Numbered from the stretch's first letter, positions 27,237 to 35,584 are shown. The stretch is 64,000 bases of DNA from Streptomyces sp. NBC_00237 (GCF_026342435.1 NZ_JAPEMT010000002.1:2170001-2234000); one strand, 5' to 3'. Notes: generated by a model from the sequence alone, not told the origin. Program-made: numbers and translations.

Positions 27237-28241
27237 TCAGCGACTGCGCGAAACGGAGAGCTCGGGCGTCGGCGGTGCGGCCAGCTGGCCGGGAGCGGAG
27301 GGCGTCGACGGCGTCGCCGAGGGCGAAGGCGTCGGCGCCTGGCGTATCAGCGGGAGCGCGTACGAGGCGTCCGTGAGCGGGACGGGGAAGACCCGCAGCC
27401 CCCGGTCCCACCGGCCCTGACCGCGCAGCGAACCCTGCGGCCGGTTCGGCTGGGCGCCGGGCGGATGCGCCGCCAGTCCCGTGCCGTGCGGAACGGGGGG
27501 TGCGGCGGCGGTGCCCGCACGGTTGCCCGAGGTGGCGGACAGCAGTGTCGCGCTGCCCGCACCGGTGAAGCTGCTGCCCGAGCCGACGCTGGTCGCGCCG
27601 CCCTGGCGGCGGCTGCTGTCCGTGCCGCTCGCCGGGGTCGCGGCCCGGGTCGGGACGAACCCGCCCGCCCGCTCGCCCCTGGCGGTGGGGTTGTTGGTGG
27701 TCTCCGCGGGAAGCGCTCCGCCGAGTGCGATGGCGGCCAGGGACACCGCGCTCGCCGCGGCGAACGCGAACCTGCGCGGCCTGCGCCCCGTACGCTCGCT
27801 CTCCGGTCTGCCGACCTCGTGGATGCGGAAGCCCCGGTCACGGGAGGGCTCGGGCAGGACACCCGGGTGCGCGCCCTCGGGCTCGTACCCGATCCGGCTG
27901 CCGAAGCCGAGCGGCTGGTCGGCAGAGAAAACGCCGAAGGCCGCGCCCTCGCCGAATCTTCTGCGCCCCGGCGGTCCGCCGCCCTGCCCGTCGTCGTCAT
28001 CGGTGCCGTCGGACAGGCCCTGGAGCCTGGCCAGGAAGCCCGCTGAGGGCGCAGGGGGGGCGCTGTGCGCGAAGACGTCCTTCAGCCTGCGCTGTGCGTC
28101 GGCCTCGGCCTTGCACTTCGCGCAGGTCGCCAGGTGGGCCAGGACCCGCTCGCGCGAGTCGTGCCCGAGTTCGCCGTCCACCAGGGCGGCGAGCCGGTCC
28201 CCGAGGTGCTGCTCCGCCGGGGTGGGCCGGGATCCGCTCAC
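27237..28241 (-). CDS. Zinc-finger anti-sigma factor (RseA-like)
   Basis: 334 residues. The N-terminal ZAS domain has HLATCAKCKAEADAQRR (His-x3-Cys-x2-Cys near 39-46), the signature of zinc-binding anti-sigma factors. A transmembrane helix near 171-190 (FAFAAASAVSLAAIALGGAL) separates a disordered cytoplasmic linker from a Ser/Pro/Thr-rich extracytoplasmic tail. It should bind and inactivate the ECF sigma factor until released by stress. The GTG start at 28241 overlaps the sigma stop codon as GTGA, indicating translational coupling and matched stoichiometry. Counterpart of mycobacterial RseA. Confidence 0.9.
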   Translation of the reverse strand: MSGSRPTPAEQHLGDRLAALVDGELGHDSRERVLAHLATCAKCKAEADAQRRLKDVFAHSAPPAPSAGFLARLQGLSDGTDDDDGQGGGPPGRRRFGEGAAFGVFSADQPLGFGSRIGYEPEGAHPGVLPEPSRDRGFRIHEVGRPESERTGRRPRRFAFAAASAVSLAAIALGGALPAETTNNPTARGERAGGFVPTRAATPASGTDSSRRQGGATSVGSGSSFTGAGSATLLSATSGNRAGTAAAPPVPHGTGLAAHPPGAQPNRPQGSLRGQGRWDRGLRVFPVPLTDASYALPLIRQAPTPSPSATPSTPSAPGQLAAPPTPELSVSRSR

Positions 28242-29110
28242 CCGAGCCCCCCCTCTCCGGCCGGAGCGGGCACGATCGGCAGCCCGGCGCCCACGGAGGC
28301 CAGCGCACGCTGCTCCGCACGGGCCTGGGGGGAGCGGTGCTTGAGCGCCTTGCGCAGGTGGGAGCGGCCGCGGTGGATGCGGCTGCGGACCGTACCGAGC
28401 TTGACGCCGAGGGTGGCGGCGATCTCCTCGTACGACAGTCCCTCGATGTCGCAGAGCACGACGGCGGCACGGAACTCGGGCGCGAGGGTGTCCAGCGCCT
28501 GCTGCACGTCCGCGTCGAAGTGGGTGTCCTGGAACGCCTGCTGGGGCGACGGATCGCGGCTGGGCAGCCGCTCCGCCGCGTCGTCGCCGAGCGAGTCGAA
28601 GCGGATGCGCTGCTTGCGGCGCACCATGTCCAGGAAGAGGTTGGTCGTGATCCGGTGCAGCCAGCCCTCGAAGGTGCCGGGCGTGTACGTCGACAGCGAG
28701 CGGAAGACCCGGACGAAGACTTCCTGGGTCAGGTCCTCCGCGTCGTGCTGGTTGCCCGTCAGACGGTAGGCCAGCCGGTAGACGCGGGTGCTGTGCGTGC
28801 TGACGATCTCCTCCCAGGTGGGAGGCGTCCACGTCTCCTCCGCGTCCGAGAAGTCAGCGAAGGTCGCCGTGGGGGCCACGGAGGTGGAGGTCGAACGGTC
28901 AGCGGTGTCGGTCACGGATTTCGGCTCGCCCGCAGACCTGAAGAAGCGCTTCAGCACTCCTCCCCGATCACCGGCCGCAGCCGCACCTCCCCTGTCGGCT
29001 CTGGTGGTGTCCAGTGGAGCCCCTACCATAACCACCTCGCCCGTTAGCTCCGGATAAGAGTCTTTGCGTGAATTTTGGGACCCTTGCCGGTCCCGCTCAC
29101 CGTGATCCAT
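28238..29110 (-). CDS. ECF sigma factor, mycobacterial SigE-type
   Basis: 290 residues. Sigma region 2 near 115-180 (YRLAYRLTGNQHDAEDLTQE, 20 residues, and FEGWLHRITTNLFLDMVRRK) and region 4 near 215-265 (LDTLAPEFRAAVVLCDIEGL, then SYEEIAATLGVKLGTVRSRI, HRGRSHLRK). Linked to anti-sigma factor, HtrA, TatB and Mrp and divergent from an O-methyltransferase, exactly the SigE-RseA-HtrA neighbourhood of mycobacteria; controls envelope stress genes there. Start at ATG 29110 (MDHGERD) with AGGGGG 5 nt upstream; ATG 29029 (MVGAPLD) with GAGG is a second good start, so two isoforms are possible, as is known for mycobacterial SigE. Confidence 0.9.
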   Translation of the reverse strand: MDHGERDRQGSQNSRKDSYPELTGEVVMVGAPLDTTRADRGGAAAAGDRGGVLKRFFRSAGEPKSVTDTADRSTSTSVAPTATFADFSDAEETWTPPTWEEIVSTHSTRVYRLAYRLTGNQHDAEDLTQEVFVRVFRSLSTYTPGTFEGWLHRITTNLFLDMVRRKQRIRFDSLGDDAAERLPSRDPSPQQAFQDTHFDADVQQALDTLAPEFRAAVVLCDIEGLSYEEIAATLGVKLGTVRSRIHRGRSHLRKALKHRSPQARAEQRALASVGAGLPIVPAPAGEGGLG

Positions 29111-29130
29111 CTGTTCCCCCTGTGCCCTCC

Positions 29131-29157
29131 TAACGACCGGTCCCATCTGCGAGTTCC
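29131..29157 (-). promoter_or_regulatory. ECF-type promoter of the sigma operon
   Basis: On the minus strand GGAACT (29157-29152) and CGTTA (29135-29131) are separated by 16 nt, fitting the SigE-class ECF promoter pattern GGAAC-N16/17-CGTT. It would start transcription just upstream of ATG 29110, implying autoregulation. Confidence 0.65.
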
Positions 29158-29181
29158 CGACTCCAGCGGATACAGTCACCG

Positions 29182-29847
29182 TTGCGCCAACTACGGGGAC
29201 AGGAGAGGGTCATTACCGCCAACCGGCAGACGAGCTGGGCGTTCGCCGACGCCTACGTCGCCGAGGACGACACTCTGCGCTGGGCCCGGGACCGGGCCCG
29301 GGACGCGGGCGTCCCCTCGGTGTCCCCGGGCACCGGTGCAGCGCTGCGCCTGCTGGCCGGGACGGCGGACGCCAAGGCCGTCGCCGAAATCGGTACGGGC
29401 ACGGGCGTGTCCGGCATCTACCTGCTGCACGGGATGCGTCCGGACGGCGTGCTGACCACCGTCGACCTGGAGCCCGAGCGGCAGGGTTTCGCCAAGCAGG
29501 CGTTCCGCTCGGCGGGCTTCGCCGGGAACCGGGCCCGCTTCATCCCCGGCCGCGCCCTGGACGTACTGCCCCGCCTCGCGGACGGCGGGTACGACCTCGT
29601 CTTCTGCGACGGCGACCGGCTGGAGTCCCTGGACTATCTCGCTGAATCGTTGCGGCTGCTGCGACCTGGCGGTCTGGTGTGCTTCGAGGGCGTCTTCGCG
29701 GACGGCCGCACGGTGGACTCCGCCGCCCAGCCCGCCGAGGTGCTGCGGCTGCGCGAGCTGCTGCGCACGGTGCGCGAGTCGACGGAGCTGACGTCCTCGC
29801 TGCTGCCGGTGGGCGACGGTCTGCTGTGCGCGGTGCGCAGGGGCTGA
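29182..29847 (+). CDS. O-methyltransferase, class I SAM-dependent
   Basis: 221 residues if read from TTG 29182. SAM motif I AVAEIGTGTGVSGIYLL near 66-82, motif with VDLEPERQ, and FCDGDRLESLDYLAESLRLL for the acidic post-II region: this is the caffeoyl-CoA-type O-methyltransferase family (mycobacterial counterpart Rv1220c). The best ribosome binding site, AGGAGAGG at 29201-29208, points to a start at GTC 29209 or ATT 29212 rather than an ATG/GTG; no standard start follows it. Alternatively TTG 29182 could be used leaderless from TACAGT at 29171. Divergent from the sigma gene. Substrate unknown. Confidence 0.82.
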   Translation: MRQLRGQERVITANRQTSWAFADAYVAEDDTLRWARDRARDAGVPSVSPGTGAALRLLAGTADAKAVAEIGTGTGVSGIYLLHGMRPDGVLTTVDLEPERQGFAKQAFRSAGFAGNRARFIPGRALDVLPRLADGGYDLVFCDGDRLESLDYLAESLRLLRPGGLVCFEGVFADGRTVDSAAQPAEVLRLRELLRTVRESTELTSSLLPVGDGLLCAVRRG

Positions 29848-29874
29848 CGGGCCCCGCTCCGGCCCCGGAACGCA

Positions 29875-29916
29875 CCACTGCCCCGGTGACACGCTCGCGC
29901 GTGGCCGGGGCAGTGG
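29875..29916 (+). terminator. 12-bp hairpin terminator of the methyltransferase gene
   Basis: CCACTGCCCCGG (29875-29886) pairs perfectly with CCGGGGCAGTGG (29905-29916) around an 18-nt loop; faces the convergent DUF3117 gene as well. Confidence 0.65.
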
Positions 29917-29948
29917 AGAGATGTAGAGCGCTATTCCGCCTTCAGGCG

Positions 29949-30116
29949 TTAGCCGACGACCTTCTTCAGGGCGTCGCCGAGTGCATCGGCCTCGTCCGGA
30001 GTCAGCTCGACGACAAGTCGTCCGCCGCCTTCGAGCGGAACGCGCATGACGATGCCCCGCCCCTCCTTGGTCACCTCGAGCGGGCCGTCGCCCGTCCGCG
30101 GCTTCATGGCCGCCAT
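29949..30116 (-). CDS. DUF3117 small actinobacterial protein
   Basis: 55 residues: MAAMKPRTGDGPLEVTKEGR at the start, then a beta-rich middle (IVMRVPLEGGGRLVVELTP) and a helical end DEADALGDALKKVVG. It matches the DUF3117 family (Rv1211 in M. tuberculosis), highly conserved in actinobacteria and of unknown function. ATG 30116 is preceded by AAGGGGAACGAGC; the stop is TAA at 29949. Its position between the SigE block and the tag/DivIVA genes matches the mycobacterial order. Confidence 0.85.
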   Translation of the reverse strand: MAAMKPRTGDGPLEVTKEGRGIVMRVPLEGGGRLVVELTPDEADALGDALKKVVG

Positions 30117-30477
30117 GCTCGTTCCCCTTCCTGAAACCAGCTCACGCAGCCGACAACCCAGGTGTCACCGGCATCGAACACACTGCTTCCAGGCCATTAT
30201 CCCGCATCGCAGGACCCAATGACCAACATCGGTTCGCATCGCTTGCGCAACGCGCAGCCGCAAAACCACTCAATTCGGCGATCCAACTGCGATACTTCGC
30301 CGCTTCGCACCTCTCCCGGACGTCTTTTTGTTTGACGCAGGTCACATGTGCAGCGTCCGAGATCTCCGCCATGCTGGCCTGTGCATGCCGATTTTCCGCT
30401 GTCGGGAGCTGCTCAGCGCTCCTGGGAGCTGCGCAGACTTCACAGAAGTTCCGAGATCTTTCACGAGGGGACCGACG
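30117..30477. other. 361-bp divergent intergenic region
   Basis: Between DUF3117 and the enoyl-CoA hydratase gene. No gene or RNA seen. It contains the short palindrome CACATGTG (30343-30350) after a T-rich stretch; promoters for both genes should lie here but none is convincing. Confidence 0.3.
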
Positions 30478-31278
30478 ATGGCCGACACCGTGCTCTACGA
30501 GGTGACCGACGGACTCGCGACGATCACGCTCAATCGTCCCGACGCCATGAACGCGATGAACACCGAGGCCAAGGTCGCCCTGCGGGAAGCGGTGCGGGCC
30601 TCGGCCTCGGACCCGGCGGTGCGGGCGGTGCTGCTGACGGCCACCGGGCGGGCGTTCTGCGTCGGCCAGGACCTCAAGGAGCACATCTCCTCGCTGACCG
30701 CGGACCGCGAGGCCGGTACCGGCACCACCATGAGCACCGTGCGGGAGCACTACAACCCGGTGATCCGGGACCTCACCGAGATGCCGAAGCCGGTCGTCGC
30801 GGCGGTCAACGGGGCCGCGGCGGGTGCGGGCCTCGGTTTCGCGCTCGCCGCCGACTACCGGATCGTCTCGGAGGGCGCCGTCTTCAACACGTCCTTCGCC
30901 GGGGTCGCGCTGACCGCGGACTCGGGCGTGTCCTGGACGCTGCCCCGGCTGATCGGGCACGGACGGGCCGCCGACCTGCTGCTCTTCCCGCGCTCGATCA
31001 GCGCGCAGGAGGCGTTCGAGCTGGGCATCGCGAACCGGGTGGTGGCCGCCCCCGCTCTCGCCGCCGAGGCGACGGCCGTCGCGCGCTCGCTCGCGGAGGG
31101 GCCGACGGTCGCGTACGCCGCGCTGAAGGCGTCGCTGGCGTACGGGTCGTCGCACGGCCTCTTGGAGACGCTGGAGAAGGAGGACGAGCTCCAGACGCGG
31201 GCGGGCGCGTCGGAGGACCACGCGATCGCGGTGCAGGCGTTCATCGACAAGGCGCGGCCGAAGTACCTGGGTCGCTGA
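30478..31278 (+). CDS. Enoyl-CoA hydratase/isomerase family protein
   Basis: 266 residues, crotonase fold. Oxyanion-hole regions: GRAFCVGQDLKEH near 58-70 and AAVNGAAAGAGLGFALAADYR (positions 102-122). The hydratase catalytic Glu pair is not fully present: the second position reads LTADSGVSWTLPR (Asp), a pattern of the PaaG-like isomerase/hydratase group, so the reaction may be isomerisation in aromatic or fatty-acyl CoA breakdown. Start at ATG 30478 with GAGGGG 7 nt upstream. Soluble, monocistronic. Confidence 0.82.
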   Translation: MADTVLYEVTDGLATITLNRPDAMNAMNTEAKVALREAVRASASDPAVRAVLLTATGRAFCVGQDLKEHISSLTADREAGTGTTMSTVREHYNPVIRDLTEMPKPVVAAVNGAAAGAGLGFALAADYRIVSEGAVFNTSFAGVALTADSGVSWTLPRLIGHGRAADLLLFPRSISAQEAFELGIANRVVAAPALAAEATAVARSLAEGPTVAYAALKASLAYGSSHGLLETLEKEDELQTRAGASEDHAIAVQAFIDKARPKYLGR

Positions 31279-31321
31279 ACCCTCCCCTCCGGTCGGGCGC
31301 GGTGACACGGCTCGGGCGGGG

Positions 31322-31918
31322 TTACGAGCCGCCGCCCCGGGCGACGCAGTCGACGAGGTGGTCGTCGACCAGGCCGCACGCCTGCATCAGGGCGTACGCC
31401 GTGGTCGGGCCGACGAAGCGGATGCCGCGCTTCTTGAGGTCCTTGGCGAGTGCCGTCGACTCCGGGGTGACGGCGGGCAGGTCCGCGAGCGTGCGGGGCG
31501 CGGGGCGGCCCGCCGGGTCCGGGGCGTGCGACCAGACGAGGCGGTCGAGGTCGCCGTCGGGCCACTCGGCGAGGACGCGTGCGTTCGCGAGGGTGGCCTC
31601 GATCTTCGCGCGGTTGCGGATGATGCCGGGGTCGGCGAGGAGGCGGGCCGCGTCGGCGTCGGTGAACTCGGCCACCTTCGCGATCTCGAAGCCGGAGAAG
31701 GCCGTACGGAAGCCCTCGCGGCGGCGCAGGATCGTCAGCCAGGACAGGCCGGACTGGAACGCCTCCAGGCAGAGGCGCTCGTACAGTGCGTCGTCGCCGT
31801 GGACCGGGCGGCCCCACTCCGTGTCGTGGTACGCCGTGTAGTCCTCGGTGGCCAGGCCCCAGGGACAGCGGAGGGCGCCGTCCGCGCCGGGAACGGCTCC
31901 GGGTGCGGCGGAGGTCAT
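31322..31918 (-). CDS. tag: DNA-3-methyladenine glycosylase I
   Basis: 198 residues. RCPWGLATEDYTAYHDTEWG (17-36) is the canonical N-terminus, with the Cys and conserved Glu; later FQSGLSWLTILRRREGFR (catalytic region), and the C-terminal zinc-site partners in LVDDHLVDC. The enzyme excises 3-methyladenine from alkylated DNA. The ATG at 31918 overlaps the stop of the upstream DivIVA-domain gene as ATGA, so the two are translationally coupled. The same pair is found in mycobacteria (Rv1209-Rv1210). Confidence 0.92.
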   Translation of the reverse strand: MTSAAPGAVPGADGALRCPWGLATEDYTAYHDTEWGRPVHGDDALYERLCLEAFQSGLSWLTILRRREGFRTAFSGFEIAKVAEFTDADAARLLADPGIIRNRAKIEATLANARVLAEWPDGDLDRLVWSHAPDPAGRPAPRTLADLPAVTPESTALAKDLKKRGIRFVGPTTAYALMQACGLVDDHLVDCVARGGGS

Positions 31919-32433
31919 GAGCGGGGCTCCTCGGGGGCGGGGGGCGCGTCCTGGGGTTCCTGGGACTGGTGCGGCTGCGGTGGTTCCTGGGGCTGAGGTG
32001 TCTCCTGAGGCACCTGCTGCGGCTGCGGTGTCTCCTGAGGCTTCTGCTGCGGCTGCCGCGCCTCGGGCGCCGGGGGTTCCGCCCGCTTCGTGAAGGGGTT
32101 CGGGCCGCCCGCCGTGGCGGCCTGCGCGCCCGCGAGCGCGGACTCCAGCTCGGCGATGCGGGAGTCCCGCTCCGCCAGTTCCGCACCGACCCGGCCCAGT
32201 ACGTCGTCGACGTCCGCCATCCGGTAGCCCCGGGCGGCCAGCGGCAGCCGCAGCGACTCGATGTCCGCGCGGCCGATCGGACGGGTCAGGGGCAGCGGGT
32301 CCACCAGGTGGTCGGGGGCGGCCTCCGGCAGCGGCCCCTCGCCGCCGCCGCCGACGACGGCGAGCGTCACGGCGGCGACCACCACCACCATCGCCAAGAG
32401 CAAGAACCAGAACACCAGCGTCTCCCCGGGCAC
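31915..32433 (-). CDS. DivIVA-domain membrane protein with Pro/Gln repeats
   Basis: 172 residues. N-terminal transmembrane helix (VFWFLLLAMVVVVAAVTLAV), a DivIVA-type coiled domain (about 50-95: RLPLAARGYRMADVDDVLGR), then a disordered tail with repeated PQQ and PQETPQPQ units. GTG 32433 (VPGETLVFW) has no ribosome binding site but TACTGT 8 nt upstream, so a leaderless mRNA. DivIVA domains localise to curved or polar membranes; here a role in pole or septum organisation is possible but unproven. Coupled to tag. Confidence 0.78.
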   Translation of the reverse strand: MPGETLVFWFLLLAMVVVVAAVTLAVVGGGGEGPLPEAAPDHLVDPLPLTRPIGRADIESLRLPLAARGYRMADVDDVLGRVGAELAERDSRIAELESALAGAQAATAGGPNPFTKRAEPPAPEARQPQQKPQETPQPQQVPQETPQPQEPPQPHQSQEPQDAPPAPEEPRS

Positions 32434-32713
32434 GGACCTGAACAGTACGGAAACCTTGCGGTCCTGATCGTGCCATGCGGGTGTGACAGTCCACGGCCTC
32501 GGGAGCAATAGGGCGTGGATCAGCGAGCGGCGTCATGTGGCTTCGAATCCAAGGCGAAGGAGGGAGGGATGGCGGAGCCATCGCGACTGACGACAACGCC
32601 GGAGGCGGAGTCGCAGGGCGCCGGGAGCCCACGCGCTATTGCTCCCGAGGCCGTAAGGTCGCAGACGGCCTCATCAGGGCCGCCACAGGTCCGTGACGAG
32701 GAGGAACTTGCAG

Positions 32714-33574
32714 ATGCTGCGGCTGGGACGGCGTGTTTTCGGGACCCACGAGCCGGTGATCATGGCGATCGTGAACCGCACCCCGGACTCCTTCTACGAC
32801 CAGGGAGCCACCTTCCGCGACGAGCCCGCGCTCGCCCGCGTCGAGCAGGCGGTGTCCGAGGGCGCCGCCATCATCGACATCGGCGGGGTCAAGGCGGGGC
32901 CGGGCGAGCACGTGAGCGCCGAGGAGGAGGCGCGGCGGACCGTCGGGTTCGTGGCAGAGGTGCGCACGAGGTATCCCGATGTCGTGATCAGTGTCGACAC
33001 CTGGCGGCACGAAGTCGGCGAGGCCGTGTGCGAGGTCGGGGCGGATCTGCTCAACGACGCCTGGGGCGGCGTCGATCCGAAGCTGGCAGAGGTCGCGGCG
33101 CGGTACGACGTCGGGCTGGTGTGCACGCACGCGGGCGGGGCCGAGCCTCGTACGCGACCGCACCGGGTGACGTACGACGACGTCATGGCGGACATTCTGG
33201 ACGTCACGGTGGGGCTGGCGGAGCGGGCCGTGGAACTGGGGGTGCGGCGGGACGCGATCATGATCGATCCGGGGCACGACTTCGGGAAGAACACCCGGCA
33301 CAGCCTGGAGGCGACGCGGCGGCTCGGGGAGATGGCGGACACCGGGTGGCCCGTGCTCGTGTCCCTGTCCAACAAGGACTTCGTCGGGGAGACGCTGGAC
33401 CGGCCGGTCAAGGAGCGGATCATCGGGACGCTGGCGACGACGGCGGTGTCGGCGTGGCTGGGGGCGCAGGTGTACCGGGTGCACGAGGTGGCGGAGACGA
33501 AGCAGGTGCTGGACATGGTGGCCTCGATCGCGGGCCACCGGCCCCCGGCGGTCGCCCGCCGGGGCCTGGCGTAG
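32714..33574 (+). CDS. folP2: Dihydropteroate synthase-like protein FolP2
   Basis: 286 residues, TIM-barrel pterin-binding family. The pterin motifs are altered from true DHPS: IVNRTPDSFYDQG instead of NVTPDSF(S)DGG, LLNDAWGG instead of INDVSG, DPGHDFGKNTRH, and SLSNKDFVGE where DHPS has the conserved SRK. This pattern matches mycobacterial FolP2 (Rv1207), a paralogue reported not to have DHPS activity. ATG 32714 follows AGGAGGAA with 7-nt spacing. Its neighbourhood (DivIVA/tag, LOG, dapE) matches mycobacteria, except that gpgS, next to folP2 there, is missing. Real substrate unknown. Confidence 0.85.
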   Translation: MLRLGRRVFGTHEPVIMAIVNRTPDSFYDQGATFRDEPALARVEQAVSEGAAIIDIGGVKAGPGEHVSAEEEARRTVGFVAEVRTRYPDVVISVDTWRHEVGEAVCEVGADLLNDAWGGVDPKLAEVAARYDVGLVCTHAGGAEPRTRPHRVTYDDVMADILDVTVGLAERAVELGVRRDAIMIDPGHDFGKNTRHSLEATRRLGEMADTGWPVLVSLSNKDFVGETLDRPVKERIIGTLATTAVSAWLGAQVYRVHEVAETKQVLDMVASIAGHRPPAVARRGLA

Positions 33575-33591
33575 CACCCGGGGCGCGAAGG

Positions 33592-33621
33592 CGGGGGGCC
33601 CGCGCCGTGACGGGCCCCCGC
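33592..33621. terminator. GC-rich hairpin between convergent folP2 and LOG genes
   Basis: GGGGGCCCG (33594-33602) pairs with CGGGCCCCC (33611-33619), 8-nt loop. It lies between two convergent stops 54 bp apart and probably serves both. Confidence 0.6.
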
Positions 33622-33628
33622 CCCGGAC

Positions 33629-34378
33629 CTACTTGCCCGTCTCCTTCGACACCAGGGCCACCGCCTCGTCCACGTCGTCCGTGACGTGGAAGAGGAGGAG
33701 GTCCTTCTCGGACGCCTTGCCCTGCGCGATCACCGTGTCGCGGAGCCAGTCCACCAGACCGCCCCAGTACTCCGTCCCGAAGAGCACGATCGGGAAGCGG
33801 GTCACCTTCTGGGTCTGGACCAGGGTGAGCGCCTCGAAGAGCTCGTCGAGGGTGCCGAAGCCACCGGGGAGCACCACGAAGCCTTCGGCGTACTTGACGA
33901 ACATCGTCTTGCGGACGAAGAAGTAGCGGAAGTTGACCCCGATGTCGACGTGCGGGTTGAGGCCCTGCTCGAAGGGCAGCTCGATGCCGAGGCCGACCGA
34001 GACGCCCTTCGCCTCGCGGGCGCCCTTGTTGGCCGCCTCCATCGCCCCCGGGCCGCCGCCCGTGATCACCGCGAAGCCCGCGTCGACCAGGGCACTGCCG
34101 AGGCGGACGCCCGCTTCGTACTCGGGAGTGCCCTCGGGAGTGCGGGCGGAACCGAAGACGCTGATGGCGCTGGGGAGTTCGGCGAGCGCGCCGAAGCCCT
34201 CGACGAACTCCGACTGGATGCGCATGACCCGCCAGGGGTCCGTGTGGACCCACTCCGAGTCGCCCTCCGTGTCCAGGAGGCGCTGGTCCGTGGTGCCGGG
34301 CTGGACCTGGTCCCGGCGGCGCAGGACCGGGCCGAGCCGCTGCTCCTCGGGCGTCCGTCCCTCTTCAGGATGCGTCAT
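33629..34378 (-). CDS. LOG family protein (putative cytokinin riboside 5'-monophosphate phosphoribohydrolase)
   Basis: 249 residues. Rossmann-like LOG/lysine-decarboxylase-like fold: ISVFGSART near 72, GGGPGAMEAANKGA near 107 and the hallmark PGGFGTLDELFEAL near 170. LOG enzymes release a base from nucleoside 5'-monophosphates; older annotation as lysine decarboxylase is wrong. The N-terminal ~45 residues are a charged extension. Starts at ATG 34378 and is followed by folP2 convergently. Same order as Rv1205 in M. tuberculosis. Confidence 0.88.
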   Translation of the reverse strand: MTHPEEGRTPEEQRLGPVLRRRDQVQPGTTDQRLLDTEGDSEWVHTDPWRVMRIQSEFVEGFGALAELPSAISVFGSARTPEGTPEYEAGVRLGSALVDAGFAVITGGGPGAMEAANKGAREAKGVSVGLGIELPFEQGLNPHVDIGVNFRYFFVRKTMFVKYAEGFVVLPGGFGTLDELFEALTLVQTQKVTRFPIVLFGTEYWGGLVDWLRDTVIAQGKASEKDLLLFHVTDDVDEAVALVSKETGK

Positions 34379-34447
34379 GCCGTGCTCCCTTCGCTGCCGT
34401 ACGTTGTCCGGTCAGGGTAGGTCCACAGATGTGACGAATGATGAAAT

Positions 34448-35527
34448 TCAGTCCGTCAGCCAGGCGTGGAGTCGTTCTTCGCCCTGAAGGATCCTGGCCA
34501 CCTCGACGCGCTCGTCCCGCTTGTGGGCGAGGAGCGGGTCGCCGGGGCCGTAGTTCACGGCGGGGACGCCCAGCGCGCTGAAGCGGGCGACGTCCGTCCA
34601 GCCGAACTTCGGGTTGGCCTTGCCGCCGACGGCCTCCATGAACGCCCGGGCCGCCGGGTGCGAGAGGCCGGGGAGGGCCGCCGGGGAGTGGTCGTCGACG
34701 ACGAGGGAGGCGATGTCGCAGTCGGCGAAGGTCTCGCGGACGTGCGCGAGGGCCTCTTCCGGGGAAAGGTCGGGGGCGTAGCGGTAGTTGACCGTGACCG
34801 AACAGGCGTCGGGGATGACGTTGTTGGCGACGCCCGCCTCGACGCGGACCGCGTTGAGGCCCTCGTGGTACTCCAGGCCGTCGATCACCGGGCGGCGCGG
34901 TTCGTAGGCGGCCAGCGTGGTCAGAATCGGCGCGATCTTGTGGATGGCGTTGGAGCCCATCCAGCTGCGTGCGGAGTGGGCGCGCTCGCCCGTGGTGTGC
35001 AGGATGACGCGCAGGGTGCCCTGGCAGCCGCCCTCGACCTCGCCGTAGGAGGGTTCGAGGAGGACCGCGAAGTCGGCGGCGAGCCAGTCGGGGTGGGCCT
35101 CGGCGACGTGGCCGAGGCCGTTGAGGTGGGCGGCCACCTCTTCGTTGTCGTAGAAGACGAAGGTCAGGTCGCGGTTGGGGGCGGGGACGGTGGCCGCGAT
35201 GCGCAGCTGGAGCGCGACGCCCGCCTTCATGTCGCTGGTGCCGCAGCCCCACAGGACGCCGTCCTCGTCCAGGCGGGAGGGGACGTTGTCGGCGATGGGG
35301 ACGGTGTCGATGTGTCCGGCGAGGACGACGCGTTCGGCGCGGCCGAGGTGCGTACGGGCGACGACGTTGTTGCCGTGGCGGTCGACCGTGAGGTGGGGGA
35401 GGGCGCGGAGGGCCTGCTCGATGGCGTCGGCGAGGGGCTTCTCGTCGCCGCTTTCGGAGCGGAAGTCGACGAGCTGGGCGGTGACGGCGGCGGCGTCAAC
35501 GGTGAGGTCGAGGGAGGTGTCGGGCAT
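34448..35527 (-). CDS. dapE: Succinyl-diaminopimelate desuccinylase
   Basis: 359 residues, M20 metallopeptidase family. Zinc ligands and catalytic residues: AGHIDTVP near 70-77, GCGTSDMKAGVA near 94-105, YDNEEV near 125 (catalytic Glu), EPSYGEVEGG, and a C-terminal NYGPGDPLLAHKRDE with the last His. Converts N-succinyl-LL-diaminopimelate to LL-DAP in the lysine/peptidoglycan pathway. Its partner aminotransferase dapC lies 2 kb further along the same strand. ATG 35527 start; the next gene diverges after a 57-bp gap. Confidence 0.9.
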   Translation of the reverse strand: MPDTSLDLTVDAAAVTAQLVDFRSESGDEKPLADAIEQALRALPHLTVDRHGNNVVARTHLGRAERVVLAGHIDTVPIADNVPSRLDEDGVLWGCGTSDMKAGVALQLRIAATVPAPNRDLTFVFYDNEEVAAHLNGLGHVAEAHPDWLAADFAVLLEPSYGEVEGGCQGTLRVILHTTGERAHSARSWMGSNAIHKIAPILTTLAAYEPRRPVIDGLEYHEGLNAVRVEAGVANNVIPDACSVTVNYRYAPDLSPEEALAHVRETFADCDIASLVVDDHSPAALPGLSHPAARAFMEAVGGKANPKFGWTDVARFSALGVPAVNYGPGDPLLAHKRDERVEVARILQGEERLHAWLTD

Positions 35528-35584
35528 GCCGTCGACCCTAACGGGGCGGTGGGCCGGGCATGCGGGCTCCAGTACCTTGGGGCT

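Noticed and set aside
24738..28046. 1102-codon plus-strand open frame opposite htrA and the anti-sigma gene
   Set aside because: Antisense to conserved genes; Arg/Gly/Pro-rich composition typical of GC artefacts.
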